From Alnus glutinosa (taxonomy: Eukaryota > Streptophyta > Magnoliopsida > Fagales > Betulaceae), in NCBI RefSeq assembly GCF_958979055.1, contig NC_084886.1, positions 2,313,001 to 2,377,000 on the forward strand: 64,000 bases of DNA, given 5' to 3'. Numbering within the stretch: the stretch's first letter is position 1; each line of letters starts with the position of its first letter. Position numbers and translations under genes: made by a program. The notes beneath the pieces were generated by a model. That model was not told the DNA's origin. It saw only the letters and a list, made by a program, of their open reading frames with translations, and did no database searches. This document shows positions 23,093 to 36,328 of this stretch, piece by piece.

Positions 23093-23748
23093 AAAATGTA
23101 TTGCTTTATTAAAATAATATGATTCATAAATTAGCTCTCTGCTAGCTTTCTTATTACTCGATCACTTTTCTTTTTTGATCTAACTTTCTTTTGGTTCTTC
23201 TCGTCAAGGAAAATATTCAAGCCTCGAAATTCTTCGCTCTCAAGCTCAAATGCATGTGATCGAGCATAGATCCCCATGCATCAAACATATGCTAGAGTCT
23301 TGAGGCACTCTGCAAATTCTCGATCTCTACGTTGACAATAGACATAAGTTATAGTATTTCCTAAGAAGTACTTCAAAAAATTAGATATAAATTAGAAACC
23401 AGTATATACCCTGAGAGTCAAAAAAATGTATATATTCATTATATTGTATAGAAAGAAGCCATCTCTCTCTCTCTTCAAGATTAGGTCACAAAATTGTAAC
23501 CCATTCAATTTCATACTCAACGAGCTCTATAATGTAATTAAGTATTCAAAATCTTGGAGATTCCTCAATTATTAATAATGGTGATCCCTTATAATGATTA
23601 TTAATTGTTAAATGAACTGTTTCTTTTCTTGGGTAAGTAAAAAATCTTATTGCACTGAAACATTTGAACATTTTGACTTGGTATCACTCTTGTAGTGTAA
23701 ACAATACGCATTTCGCACTTTGATTAATAACAAATTAATTAATGATCA
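23093..23748. other. AT-rich spacer downstream of BAHD-3
   Basis: No gene, tRNA or defined element was recognised. Confidence 0.35.
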
Positions 23749-23760
23749 CACTGCCAAGGA

Positions 23761-24480
23761 TTTTTTTTTTTAAACAGAAACTCCTATCTTCATTGAAACA
23801 GAAAACCCCAAAGGGCCTTCTTAAACACAAAGCCAAAAACTCACTTGGGAGCAGCTACCAAAACAAATACAAAGATTAAAGGGACAATAATAAAGAACCG
23901 GCCTCCCTATACAATGAAGCTCACTAAAAAATTAAGAGAGGGTAGATCTAAGCTAAAAAAGCCATACGATCCAACAATTCTTGAACATGCATCAAGCAAA
24001 CTGCAAGAACTAACTCAAAAAAGCAAAAAAAGATAATAATAAAAACTAACAACAAAGGTCCGATCAAGGGAGGCGAGGGGGTGCCGCCAACAGAAAAACC
24101 ATTGGATTTGCCGAAGGTCGCCACAAACTGAGGTGGGGGGAAGGTGCGTAGCTGCCACGCGCCAGAACAACGGCTGGCCGGTACGTGCGTGCCACGCACC
24201 GATGTGCCGGGGCCGGTGTGGGACACGCCGGCTAGCAGGAAACTCGGAGGAGTCCAACGATCCCAATGATAAGGCCCGTGTTGTGAAATAATGGAGATCT
24301 AGGGAAGCGTAAATCCAGATCAAAAGGTTTCAACTTTACAACCCTCTCAAAAATTACACAAAACATGATAGAAAAAGGGGACCACCGGTGAAGCTTCCCT
24401 CCTGTGACCGAATAACAGGGGAAGCCTAAAGACAAGAAGGAGCTTCTCTCTTTAAACTCTCCTAACTCAGGTAACTTATC
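23761..24480 (-). mobile_element. Poly(A) retroposon, minus strand, with target duplications
   Basis: The element is flanked by CACTGCCAAGGA (23749-23760) and CACTGCCAAAGA (24481-24492), a 12-bp target duplication with one difference. The tail appears as a T run at 23761-23772, so the element reads leftward. Its 5' half is GC-rich and the 3' part T-rich. It carries the block CTCCCAAGTGAG, shared with the retroposon at 32601-33547. No reverse transcriptase is encoded. It looks like a non-autonomous non-LTR element. Confidence 0.65.
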
Positions 24481-24492
24481 CACTGCCAAAGA

Positions 24493-24815
24493 ATTTAATA
24501 CTATAGTTTGAACAGTTGAATTAAGATAATAAATAGTTAATAATACGGAGAACGGGATGAGAAACATGTACAAGAGTAAATATAACAATATCCTTTTATT
24601 AACCAACAACTCTCCCCTTGAGAAAAACAAAAACAAAAAAAAAGAACAAAAAAAGAAAAGGAGAGAGAAAAAAAGGAAACAAAAAACAAACGGATGAATC
24701 GATCGAAAACGAGGATAAAATATACGACTTAATTAATTAATACTCTTGCACTTGATCAAGCCACTTAGGAGGGACATAAAACAGGAAGGGAAATGCTATC
24801 TTTTAGACGCATTCT
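24493..24815. other. Short spacer downstream of BAHD-4
   Basis: A-rich, with repeated AAAAAC words around 24630-24690. It may include the BAHD-4 3' UTR. Confidence 0.35.
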
Positions 24816-26104
24816 TCAGGTTTGAGAAACAAATGTGTGGAATTCATCGTCACTCTCGAATTTAGCCATGTCTTCCTTCTTCAGGCTAACATAAGCTTCT
24901 ATTCCATCATCCGACGGTGTATCTACGAAAAAGACTAAATTCTTGAAAGTCAGGGCAGGGGAGCCAAACCATGTAGGCTTGCCCCATCCAAAATCAGCTT
25001 CATACAGAGGAAACCTGCACAAGCTAGTGAAATTGAATGTAACCACCTCTCCCTTCATGAATTTTGCAGCATGTTCCCTCATGAAATCCAACAGTTGGTT
25101 GCCCTGTTGCATTTTCTTCACGTAATCTGCGTTTATTTTCTTTATTGCTCTCTTACCTGGCGGACGAGCCCATGATCCTCTTCCCCATTGTTCAAGGATG
25201 GAACTGTTATGGCAACGGAGAAAAGATTTCCGAAAGAAGACTGTGGTTGTGGCGGCTCAAATCTCGGCCGTAGGTTCACTGCATGATGCACGCTGTAGAG
25301 CTTCTCAGGTCCTGATTCATCCTTAGTGGCGGCCACAAAGCGGCTCCATATGAAGGTTGATAAGGCCTCAACGCGAGAGGGCGGTTTCTGGCCCTCTAAG
25401 CCTTCGCTGTCGGCGTATTTTTGTTTGAGAGCTTCTATCTTCGGCGCATCAAACACGTACCTGTTTGTTATGATATTATCCTTCGTGATACCGACGCCGG
25501 GAACAAACCCTCGGCCGGATATATCCTTCGGTGGGAAGAGCGCCGCGGCTTCAAATTGCGGAGACACTACATCCTTGTCTCCGCATGCAATGGCTGCCCA
25601 GCAATTGACGAACACGAAGTACAACAACGCGTCGGCGACCTTATGAGAGATGCATGCTCCGACGGCAATTCCGCCGCATTCGAAGACGTTGAGTTGGACG
25701 CCAAAGACGATATCAGTGTGAGCATCCAGTTCAAACGGGGCTAGCTTGTTGAGTTCGCCGGGAGCTGGATTCTGGATGACGTCGGAAAGTTGGCAGTTGA
25801 CTCGAGCTTCCAAGAAAGGGATGCCCTCGTCGTTGCAGTCGATGAAACGGTTCTCTTTGATGCGTCCAGCAAGAGGGTAGTAATGGGTTAAGACATCGGA
25901 AAGGGATTTCTTAAGGCGGTTGGATATGTCGTCGACGTTGAACTTGGTGTCGCCATCCGCGGCATAGAAGAGGGCCAATGGATTGTAGACAGGGGGAGAC
26001 ATTTGATCATTGAAGGAGAGTTGATAACGGTGAAGGTCTTCGTGGGTTGGAGAAGATGGTTTAACAATCTCTTTGGAGTTCACTTCAACGCTCAATGTTG
26101 CCAT
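24816..26104 (-). pseudogene. BAHD-4: BAHD acyltransferase broken by a single frameshift
   Basis: This is a vinorine-synthase-like BAHD gene whose two parts lie in different frames. The first part runs from MATLSVEVN (26104) through SHKVAD (HxxxD intact, residues 154-158), YVFDAPK and SRVEALSTF to LVRQVRE, then stops at 25142. The second resumes at about 25148 with AIKKINADYVKKMQ and continues through DFGWG to FVSQT-stop at 24816. Relatives have no break here; one missing base at about 25148-25150 would explain it. Both parts are otherwise well preserved, so the break is recent or a sequencing error. The longest frame begins at 26164, but that ATG lies ahead of a sensible leader; a TATA box at 26179-26187 and the family N-terminus support 26104. 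If real, the product would lack DFGWG and most of the C-terminal domain. Confidence 0.88.
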
Positions 26105-26178
26105 ATTAATTAACGTACGTACAACCAACGTGCTTCTAAGTTTTGATGGTTCATGACTATGCATGTAACAGTACTGGA

Positions 26179-26187
26179 CTTATATAG
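26179..26187 (-). promoter_or_regulatory. TATA box of BAHD-4
   Basis: Minus-strand CTATATAAG lies about 75-80 bp before the start at 26104, comparable to the spacing in the other BAHD genes. Confidence 0.5.
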
Positions 26188-26189
26188 AT

Positions 26190-26331
26190 CGTTTGCCGGC
26201 CTTAATTGGAACAGATTAAAGAGAAAATAAAATAAATTAATTAAGCATTACCTTACACACGTTCCAGCTCTTAGCTAGTGTAGGAGTATTCTATTTGTAA
26301 CCGATCAGAACATTTTAAGTATAATTATAAT

Positions 26332-26367
<36 letters not shown>

Positions 26368-28393
26368 AATTCATTTTCGTTGTAGTTCATGCTTTATAAT
26401 GCTTAAAAGTTATTGTTTCTAGTAAAAATTATAGGTCTGACTTCTAATTGGTCGCATTAAAATATTAAGGGTTTCCACAGACACTTTGGCTCATCGTACA
26501 TGATCTGCTCATCTACGTACTATGCCACCTAATAATTCTTGATCTTTCATATTTTTTATAAAAATTAAGTACAAAAACATTAAAAAGTGTTAGTTTAGTA
26601 CTTGTGATAGAAAATAGATGAACGGTCAGAAAGTAACTTAAATAAAGAAAATGGGAGTAAAATACATAGTGACTTCCACGTTAAACGCATAATATCTTTT
26701 TTGCGCGTCAATCAGGGCCAGTCAACACAGAAACCTCATTTCTTAATTATTAGGACAACTGGACAAATATCATGCATGCCTCATATTAGGTTTATATATA
26801 TATATATATATATATCAATGCAATATTGCGGGAAAAGGGGAAAAGGGTGCATTGCATGCATGCCTTAAGTTTATTTGCTGTTCTATATTATATGTAATTA
26901 ATCTATATATTTCTTCATGTAAAATACTGGAAGCTTTGGATTTTAATTGACTCATCATTATATTTTCATTCTATTAAAATTGGTGATTTACTGATGTATT
27001 TAAGATACCTGCTACGACGATCATTCAATTTCAGTCTAATTTTCATTCAACTTTTTCTCTTCAAATTAATTATTGAATCCGTTTTTTTATATGTGTCTTT
27101 CATATCGATCTAATTGTTAATATTCTCTTTTTTTTTTAAAAAAAAAAAATAGTTAAAATTAAATAAGAGTTGAACAAGAGTTAGAAAAATAACATTTTCT
27201 TTTAACGCGAAATGGAGATCGATTATGATCCAAAAGTAACAATTTTACTATATAGATTAGATTCTACCGATTTAATTGCATTATAAAAGGACAAAACAAA
27301 ACTCAATTTTAGGAATTAGGATGGTGTCCTTTCCATGAAGAAAAAAGGTCTTTTGGATAATTTCTATAAAGAGTAATGCTCCTTTATACCCATTTCGTCA
27401 CACTCTCAATTATTCGTTGACATGGCATAAAATTGAGGTAAAAATTTTAATTTCTTCAGGTAATCATTCAAATTATGTCACATTAATCGGTATAAAATTA
27501 AATGAATATGTAATAAAATAAGTATGAATAATAGATTTCTCTTTTTATAAAACAACCTCTTTATGATTAAAGTTCTGATTGATGCACAATTGATTGATGA
27601 ACAAGGCGTAATTTTCAGGCCATCAATTGCCCTCGATGGTCCGATCCGCTGACGGAACGGACGTGATCATCTCACTACGTTAACCCGAAGATTCTAAAAC
27701 CGTCCCACCAATCAATATGATGTTGTAATAGAATAAACCAATAATATTATTGTTTACTTGTTTAAAGAAGACTCATAGCTCATGTTGCAACGTTTAATTG
27801 TCTGTCAAACAAATTTAAACTATAACCCACTTTTTAAGAATCAGTTTTTAAAGTGGATGGTGTTCGATATATATATATATTTAATCAATATGAAACACTT
27901 AACATCATAATATACTACAACGTTATGCAACCGACGGTCCATCATTTCCGATTGAATGACTTCAAAGGCCGTCTTCTACTCTCGGTGACTCAACCACAAA
28001 ATTATAATTCATTACATTTTTATACTCGATGTGATGGTTGATATGAAACCCAATGTAACAAATATTAGTTAGATAGAATTCACTCTTAAAAATCAGTTTA
28101 TAATTAAGAAGATGGTGCTAAAAACTCATATTATATACACAAAGTTAAAATTTCATTTAATTGCCATATTTTATACTTAGGATAGTAACATTTTAATTGA
28201 TGAACTAGTGTGATTTCATCCCAAAGAAAAATTCATAATTTATTGCACTTTAAGAAAGAAATCAACTTTAAAAAATAAAGAAAAGGAAAGAAGAAGAAGA
28301 AGAAGAAGAAGAAAGGAAGCGTTCGACCCTTAACACTTGAACCATATTTAAAAAACAAATGATTTAGTATACTTACCTTTCCGATCAATCAAC

Positions 28394-28428
<35 letters not shown>

Positions 28429-28860
28429 AGAGATTATAACACTCAAGTTCACGTCCAAAGCTTGAGTTTTCACAGCAAATTGAAAAAATACAACAATTTT
28501 AATTAACTAAGAAAAATATAATCTCAATACAGCAAATTACTAATTTTATTTTATTATTATTATTTTATGAATAAGTCAAATCGATTTCAGTCAAACTAAC
28601 CAAAATACAACTTAGACAAGAAACAGGGATACAATAAAAATCCTTGCATGTACAGAAACACAAAACCCCAAAATAGAAACTGAAATTACATGATCAGCAC
28701 ATGCATTAACATTGAAATTCTAGTTGTGACAAATATTGAAGTTCTACGTAGACTTTTTGAATCTCACTTTCCTTGAAATTATAGAATAGAGCTTCCAAAT
28801 AATCACCTTTAAAACATGTTCATCTGTTTTAGGTTGACTTTTATGCTTAAACTTATTTCT
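26190..28860. other. Gene-free AT-rich spacer
   Basis: Contains (TA)n tracts at about 26335-26364 and 26795-26815, an AAG repeat at about 28289-28312 and an A run of about 30 near 28398-28426. Short open frames show no family features. Confidence 0.45.
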
Positions 28861-31200
28861 AGTACTCCCCGAGCTCTACAGGCAACCACACGACAGTATA
28901 TAGTTGATTCCAATGAAGCTGATACGGCAGTTGATCCCAGGGTAGAGGATGGGGGACAGGTATAGGCCATGCCCCCCCGCCAATTCCTAAGAACAAAAAA
29001 TATTTAAGATAAATTTTTATTTTTTTTTTGCTTATTGACCCCTAACAACAAAAGTTTTTGGCTCCTAACCTCTACCCAAAATAATTTATAGCTTCATCCG
29101 GTAACTCATCCTCTTGCTTCTTGTTCTATAGTACCCTCAATTCCACTACCATCTCTAAGCTTCGTCTTATAGCAGCTCATTTTCACCTCAGTGATTATCA
29201 TTATTATAAGGGATATTTACACCATTGGTCCTTGGAATTGACCATAATTATTTTTAACTTCATGTGGTTCAAAAAGTTTATGAGAGGTCCTCGTTGTAAA
29301 CAATAATTACAAATCAGTTCCTGAACATATTTTCCATCTAAAAGTTAATAGATTCCGTTAGTAATATATATTTATTTTAATATAAGAAATATATTATCTA
29401 ATATTCCCCATCAAACTTAAGGTACTAAAAGATTATGGAACCTTGAGTTTGAAATAAGTTGACATCGATCGGCAGCAATGACTAGAAACGGTCATCGACG
29501 ATAATCGGAGATGCACCTTAAATACCAATACAAAAAAGAGTGTCAATTATGGGCCAAATGAAAGCCAATTGTGGACTAAAATAGGCATGGGCTTTAAAAC
29601 AATACCAAAAAGTCCTAACAAAAAATAGGCCAACTATGTGCCTTAAATAGATCTGGGTCTTCAATCTATACCACAAAGGCCAAAAATTGTGCAAACAAAT
29701 GGCTGAAATGAGAGCCAATTATAGGTTGATAAGAATATCCTAGTTGTGGATTAAAATAAATTGGGATAAGGATAACCTTAATCCGGTAACCAAACAAATC
29801 AAAGTCTAACACCTAAACCAGGATATCATATTCCTAACGTAGAATAGGAATATTTGAACAACAAATAAGAGTAAGAAATCAAACCCGTAACCAAAAATCC
29901 ATCTTCTTCTCCAACCTCTTTCTTTCTTTCTTTTTCTTCTTTTTTCTTCTTCTTTCTTCAAAATCTATCCAAACAGATGAAGAGATGAAGACAACATCTG
30001 TGTTATCTGCCTTTGAATGAGATCCTTACAATCTAGATCTATGGTGAAGAGATCTACAAATTATTGACTATCAAGAACAAGACAGCAATGAAAGAAAACA
30101 AAAAAATTCATAGGACTGTCGTTGGATAAAACACTGGCATTAACTTATAGCTCTGATGCCATGAAAGAATTAGGGTTTGAACTCATGATCTCTACTCTGA
30201 TATCATGATAAATCATCACTGATCCCAAAAGCTTAATTTTTAGGATAAATGATAATTTAACAATTGGCATGAGTATAAGTTTTTCAAAAATTGAAATTAA
30301 TATTCTGTATATAAAAGGTGGGAAAATTATGAAGGAGATGTGTTCTTTTTCCCAAATTACGAACCAGGCCAAATTTTTAATAGAAGAGTTGATTTGTTAT
30401 AAATACATGTGTAGAGACTAAATTCATATTCATGTTTGTTGAGACAGTTTTCAGGTACGGTGACATAAGCTTTTGTGAAATTCTGTCTTCTCTCCTGTAA
30501 AACAATAAATATCAAAGAAACTTGTCGGAGGTGGTTAGCCAGACCCACTCCGATCGATGCATAAGTTAGTCTTTTCAAAGAGAATTCAGATCAAGTCTAT
30601 AATAATAAAATTATCTTAAGAATATATACCCAGTGGTTTGCACCTATTTATAGACGAGATTTCAACAGTCCACTCCGGATTAGATGGGAACTGATCTCTT
30701 TACTCCGAGATTTCTTCCTGTCACACCCGAGATAATTTTGGCTTTTAATTTGTGAAATTCAAGCTTGCATGATGGGGCCTTAGCCCCTAGCCTTTGTTTC
30801 TTGATGGGCCTAAGCCTTAACCTTTTAATGTAGCTGATTTTTCAAGATTAATGTAAATAAATGGACTTATATAAATTAAATAACTATTGGGAATATTTTC
30901 CAACAATGTTAAAGTACACACTTATTCTTGAAGCCAGAATTATTCTGCGATTTGCTGGATTAATTGCTACGTACTGCACTGTCTACATCGATCTGAGGCT
31001 TGGTGACAGAAAGCAACAAGGAACGAAAAACTGTGAGATCGATACAATATTGAAGAAAAGGAGATCAGCTTCTCCCCGGCCATCGTTATCTCTTGATTTG
31101 AAGATTCCGGCCCTGTCGTTTTTGTCTTTTTTTTCAACTCAATTATGAATCTACTCAAACAATATCTTACTTCACGCTCAAGCTCGGCATTTCATTTGAC
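28861..31200. other. Gene-free spacer with probable old repeat debris
   Basis: No protein or RNA gene is supported. The words around 28960-29110 (a C-rich GCCATGCCCCCCCGCC followed by an A/T stretch) resemble the inner part of the hAT-like repeat at 35370-36328. The segment 30130-30210 has paired CTGATGCCATGA and CTGATATCATGA words of the kind seen at LTR-retrotransposon ends. Both assignments are tentative. Confidence 0.3.
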
Positions 31201-32587
31201 GCTTCTCTTTTTTATTTTTTATTTTTTATTTTTATAAGCTAGCAAACTTTTATTAAACAACCTTAATTTACTAGGTCCATCAACCAATATCTCAGAACAT
31301 TGTAGTACAGCTCCACATGCACTAATACCCTCTTAAGCCACGTCACTACCGTCTTCTTAATTCTCAGTACGAGGCAATACGCATGATGGGGTCGTGGGTG
31401 AATTGAAGGAAATATTCGCAGCAGAAAAATCTCTAATGAAGGCATAGCATGTGGCAATTAAACAGTCATGACAAAATCCATTATAAAGAGCGACAAACAT
31501 GAGGTAAAATTAATCAAGGAGACTTTCGAGCCCTATTTTGCTTTTCATAAGATTATTCTCTTTGATTCATGCTGCTAATTTAACCATCAAAGCTATCTCC
31601 TGTCGGTCCGTTTCAACAAACTCTTTTACTAATTATTTTTTCTCTTCTTGCAGAAACTTTCAACCATTATCTCGGCACACGTTTAACTATCCTACTATAC
31701 AGATCGAAAACAACAAAATACAGGGAAAGGCAAAGTAAAGAAATAAAACCAATTACAAAACAACAAGGCTAATGAAGCTAGCAAGCATAAAGAAATTAGA
31801 CCAAGCAAGTATCCAAACATGACAACATTCGAAAGAGAAAGCCAATGCAAAAGAAACAATTAACGCCAATTAAGCTGAGGCACACCAGCAGCTAGCGTGC
31901 GTACTTGGCCATTATGCAAAATAATATAGAGAATCTATTAACCTGGCCGGCCACCAATTGATATGGTGAGATTTGCCCTTAAAACTGCTACCCGCATCAG
32001 CTCTTACGTACCTACTCACTTTTAATTAGTAATTTGGGAAACATTAATTTAAGTATACATCCAAATTATTTTAATAAATCTACAAATCACAAAATTAGTG
32101 AACCAATATTACTTTTTTTTCTTAAATTAATGAAGTAAAACGAGATTTATCTTCATTTATATTTGTCCCGTACGTATATTGTATGTATTGCGTGCATAAG
32201 TCAAAAAAAGTATCCAATTAATTTATGATTTTGAACTTTTTATATTTCTTTCATATAAAATTCTCTTAATCGATCTACTCAGTAATTGAGGTCGATCGGC
32301 CATCAATTTTGATATGATATTAATTATTTTATCCCTTCATAATATCTTAATTAAATAAAAGAATGGAAAACAACTTTTTTGTAAGTAAATTTTATTAATC
32401 ACCAAATTGAGAGATACGGCCCTACACCATAGCAAAGGGACAAAAACTTAAACTAGCTATTAAACCTCATTAATTACAAAAACCCCACTGAAAACATAAC
32501 ATTAAAGACTTAGTCTGCTCAACTACAAGAAACTTTCATCCAAAAATTTCTTGTATGCCAATATTTTCCCCTACATATATATAAAAT
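31201..32587. other. Spacer with possible truncated retroposon tails
   Basis: Two T-rich starts followed by TTTTATTAA-type words (about 31208-31265 and 32375-32400) look like minus-strand poly(A) tails of short retroposon pieces. Ends could not be set. No gene is seen. Confidence 0.3.
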
Positions 32588-32600
32588 TAAGAACTTGCCA

Positions 32601-33547
32601 ATTTTTTTTTTTTTTTAATTAAATAAAGAAAGGGTTACAAGCTAGAAAGAATCTTTCTCACTTCTAATAAGAGTAGATGATCTTATAAACGAAAAAAAAT
32701 GATGGACTCCCCAATAATAGGCTTAAAACAAATAATTAAAACAGCATTGGAATTATTACAAAGGTTAGGAAATAGGTCAAACAGATGACCCGATCATATT
32801 AAAGAGCCGCAGAAGGCGATTACAGGAGTTGAAGGGACACAGATTAAAGCTAACCTATTTAAGCTCTCACTTGGGAACAATGACAACCACCATAATGAGG
32901 TTGAAGCTAGCAGTAGAAACACTATTAGAGTATTAATCCGGGACTGCAAAAGAGAGATGCACCAACAAAAAACAAATTACAAAAATCTCTCAAAAAGGGA
33001 GACAATAACCCAAATAACATAAAATTAGAGAAACAAATAAACATCTAAAAAATAGCAACTTCAGCCTCTGGTTGAGCGGAGGAGAGCTGCAAGTAAGATC
33101 CATGCACCGACGGGTGTGAACAACACGTTGGGGTGTGGAAGGCGTATGGAGAAACGACTGGTGGCTACAGGGAGCTAGAGTGCCGGCGGATGCAATGTAG
33201 TTGCGCGTGCATGGAAGGCAGGGACCGTCAGAGAAATATAGATCTAGCTTTTTAAAAGCTAGATCTGAGAAATTTGACAAAGTCGGCTACTAGCGCAGAG
33301 GAGAAGATGGAGAACATGGTAGAGAAAGAGACCGGTATGGTGGAGGAGCCATGTTGTTGAGGTTGTGATTTTGGGCGGAATAAATCGTACTCAACGACGA
33401 ATAGAACCTCGTAAGAAGTGAATAGGGCTAGAGAAACCTCTATCCAAACAGTAACAAAAGGAAAAAAGATAAATGAAGGTAATTAATTAAGCCTCTCTAG
33501 GGCAGCTAGAATGAGAGAAAAAACAGAGAGGGTTTTGGCATGAGATA
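32601..33547 (-). mobile_element. Full-length-looking poly(A) retroposon, 947 bp, with 13-bp target duplications
   Basis: A perfect 13-bp direct repeat, TAAGAACTTGCCA, flanks it at 32588-32600 and 33548-33560. The poly(A) tail shows as a T run at about 32602-32616, so the element reads leftward from 33547. Its 5' end has CCAAAACCCTCTCTG and CTAGCTGCC words like plant LINE leaders. The middle carries TTCCCAAGTGAG, shared with the element at 23761-24480. No long coding frame exists, so it must have moved with another element's machinery. Longest frame is 96 codons without family features. Confidence 0.75.
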
Positions 33548-33780
33548 TAAGAACTTGCCACTTGATTATGTATCATCATTAATATTAATTATATTCCTAA
33601 TGGTTTATACGAAATTTCTGTTTCATGCCTATGCTTATACCTATACCCATTCCTCGGTGAATCGTTTTCTTCTTCTGCTATATATATATATATATATATA
33701 TTCTTTGTTATCTTTAATTACCCCTGGCCGCACGCTCCTCATTATTTTAGTATCTGTTAGTTTTTGTGTTGCCTGCATTC

Positions 33781-34436
33781 TATTGGACAAAATCACTATA
33801 ATGTAATATTGTTGATTTCGCAGGGATGCCGTATCAGTTCAACAGGGCAACACCATCCGGACGAGGCTCAAATTAGAAAAAAATTTCAGCGAAATTTTGG
33901 AAAGCTGATTGTACAGTTATCTGTCCAGACGCCTTATGTCTACCGTCTGGACGGCGCATAGGTTTTTCAAGCCAGACGCTCATTTGAACCTGCAGCCTAT
34001 AAATAGAGGTCCTTAGGCTTGAGAATTGCAAGAATTTGGTATTGAATTCCATAGTGCTTAGAGAGTTATATTTTAGAGTTACTGTGCTGATCTACTCACT
34101 CTCAAGCCGTTGCCAAGTATTGTTACTGTGCTGAAACTGAAGTCTATCTTAGGGGTTGGCCCTAAGGTAAATGATTTCATTGAAAACCCCTTAAGGTATG
34201 AGATTTGGTTGGGAAGCGTTCGTGTTGAGTTACACGTTAGACTTCAAGGTACAACCACTGCATAAGGGTATGTGACTGCTACTGCTTTGTAACTAGTTTT
34301 GTCTTCTAAATAGTAGATATCATGGGTTTGGCTGCCCCAGAGTGATTTTTCTCTTAAATGAGTTTCTACTTCGTCAACAAAATATGTCTCTTTTAATTCC
34401 ACATTTTAATATTTTGTTGCACACTATTGCACACAC
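33781..34436 (+). mobile_element. Probable solo LTR or LTR fragment
   Basis: The stretch has a TATAAATAGAGG box at about 33999, followed by a transcribed-looking region. It ends in a GTGATTTTTCTC and TTTCTACTTCGTCAACAAAA block before TTTTGTTGCA, as in Copia-type LTR 3' ends. The same terminal block recurs truncated at about 34920-35080 and, interrupted, at 36665-36720 plus 37366-37470. No internal gag-pol is present. The 5' boundary is approximate. Confidence 0.5.
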
Positions 34437-34590
34437 TTAATAAATTAGAAGTCCATTTACTTTTGCAGCATCAAATCTTGCTTTTGATGAATTAGAAGAA
34501 AAGAAATCTTGCTTTAGATGAATTAGAAAAAAAATAATTTTTTTTTGCTTTGAATGTGTTGATAAAGGGCTTGAGATATTTCGATCAATA

Positions 34591-34661
34591 GGGTCCATAG
34601 CTCACTGGTAGAGCATTTGATTGCAGATCAAGGGATCATTGGTTCAAACCTGATTGTGCCC
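34591..34661 (+). tRNA. tRNA-Cys (GCA), array copy 1
   Basis: This 71-nt cloverleaf has a 7-bp acceptor stem with one mismatch (C against T), D arm GCTC/GAGC, anticodon arm TTTGA-TTGCAGA-TCAAG with anticodon GCA, and T arm ATTGG-TTCAAAC-CTGAT. A TTTTTT Pol III terminator follows immediately. The A-box is present; the B-box is close to consensus. It may be a working gene or a mildly decayed copy. Confidence 0.75.
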
Positions 34662-35361
34662 TTTTTTATTTATTATTTATTCATTAAAGAAAGTGTTGTT
34701 TTTAATTTTACGCCTAAAGACTAGGATATATACTTTAAACATTAATAGATAATTAATGCATTTGCTATGTGAATTGGTCACTTAATTAATTAAACAAGAG
34801 TCTTCAAAGGGTCTATATATCTTCTTTTTTCTAAGGTGGATTTTTTTTTTTTTTCTTGGATGAACACCTAGGTGGAATTTGGAATAGATTATACGAATAT
34901 AACCAAACCTTTTGCATGCATGGGTTATGTGAGTATCACTGCCTTGTAACTAGCTTTGCCTTTTAAATATTAAATTTATTGGGTTTGGTTGCTCGGAGTG
35001 ATTTTTCTCTTGATAAGAGTTTTCACTTTGTCAACAAAATATTTGTCTTCTTTAAATTTCACATTAATATTTTGTTGCACTGTTGATTACACACACACGT
35101 TAATTAGGAGTCACATATTTTTATTATTTTTCATATATATTGTTTCTTTTTTCTGTATTTTATTAACTTCGGCTACCCATCCCTCGGTGAGTTGTTTTCT
35201 TCTTCTGCTCAAAAATAGAAAAAAAAAAATAAAATAAAAATAAATTCTTCTCTCCTTCTTTGTTATCTTTAATTACATACCCCCGGCCGCGCTCCTCATT
35301 TTTTTGTATCAAATCTTGCTTTAGATGTGTTGACAAAAGCCTTGAGATATTTTGATCAACA

Positions 35362-35369
35362 GGGTCCAT
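35362..35369 (+). repeat. Left copy of the 8-bp target duplication (former tRNA 5' end)
   Basis: GGGTCCAT follows the conserved tRNA leader and is identical to the first eight bases of the tRNA at 36329. The hAT-like element lies between the two copies. Confidence 0.8.
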
Positions 35370-36328
35370 CAGGGATGGAGCCAGACATTTTAATGAGAGA
35401 TGGCTAAATATTTTTTTTTTTTTTTTTTTTTTTCTTTCTTTCTGAAGTAGAGGTTAAAGTATGAAGGCAAATTTTAAATGAATTAAACATAACCCAGTTT
35501 TGATATTTTTACTATTCCATTCAAATTAAAAATCAATAAGCAAAAGTGAAAAGAGTTTTTGGGAAAAAAAAAAAAAAAAAAGTAATAGAAAACCGTTGTC
35601 CAAAGATTCAAAAAATGAAAAATAAAAAATAAAAAATAAAAAAGGTCTCAGTTTCTGTATTGAAATTGAAAAATTTCAGTTGGATGAATTGTGAACTTCT
35701 CGGTCTTCTCGGAAGGCTTTATCTGAAGTCCTAAATGATATGGCTCTTGAAGCTAATATTCTATTGCTCATTTTGTTAGAACAACCCACTCTGACTAACA
35801 CAATAGCCCACTAACTGTTATATAAAACACACTATATTCTACACAAAAGAAATTCTGCTAAAGGCAACACAAAACAAATGAAACGCATATCTTCTTGACT
35901 TTTCTAATGCCATCTATCTATTTTTGCCACACATCCTTAGGAAATCGAGCTTTGTAAGGCGTGTGACTCCTCAAGTCTACACCTGTCTTCTTCCAATACA
36001 CTGCTTTAATTACTAAACTCTTTTCATTTACTTTAAACAAAATATCTACAACTTTGTAAAGCTCCTTTTATTGTTACCTTCTCAAACATGTCCGTTGGTA
36101 CCCGTGAAATATTAAAGGAAAAATTTTTGAAAATAAAGCTATCGTTCCAAATGAGATGAACCAGTTGAAGAAATAATAAAAGGGAAGGGATCAAGGGACA
36201 AAAAAAATTTATTGCTAGGGGCCAATAGGCAAAAAAAAAAAACTTTAATTATTATTATTTTTTACCTTAATTATTATTTTTTTCTTAAAAGTTGAGGGGG
36301 GGCCATGGGGGCCCCCTTTCCGTCATTG
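35370..36328. mobile_element. hAT-like non-autonomous element inserted in a tRNA-Cys gene
   Basis: This 959-bp insertion starts CAGGGATGGAGCC and ends TTTCCGTCATTG, imperfect inverted ends. It is flanked on both sides by GGGTCCAT, an 8-bp target duplication of hAT size. The right end is preceded by GGGGGCCATGGGGGCCCCC, common in this repeat type. The interior is A/T-rich with no transposase frame. Confidence 0.75.

Noticed and set aside
12688..26104. A complete mixed-pathway biosynthetic gene cluster
   Set aside because: Only BAHD paralogues are present between the repeats; no P450, methyltransferase, glycosyltransferase or scaffold enzyme was seen in the window.
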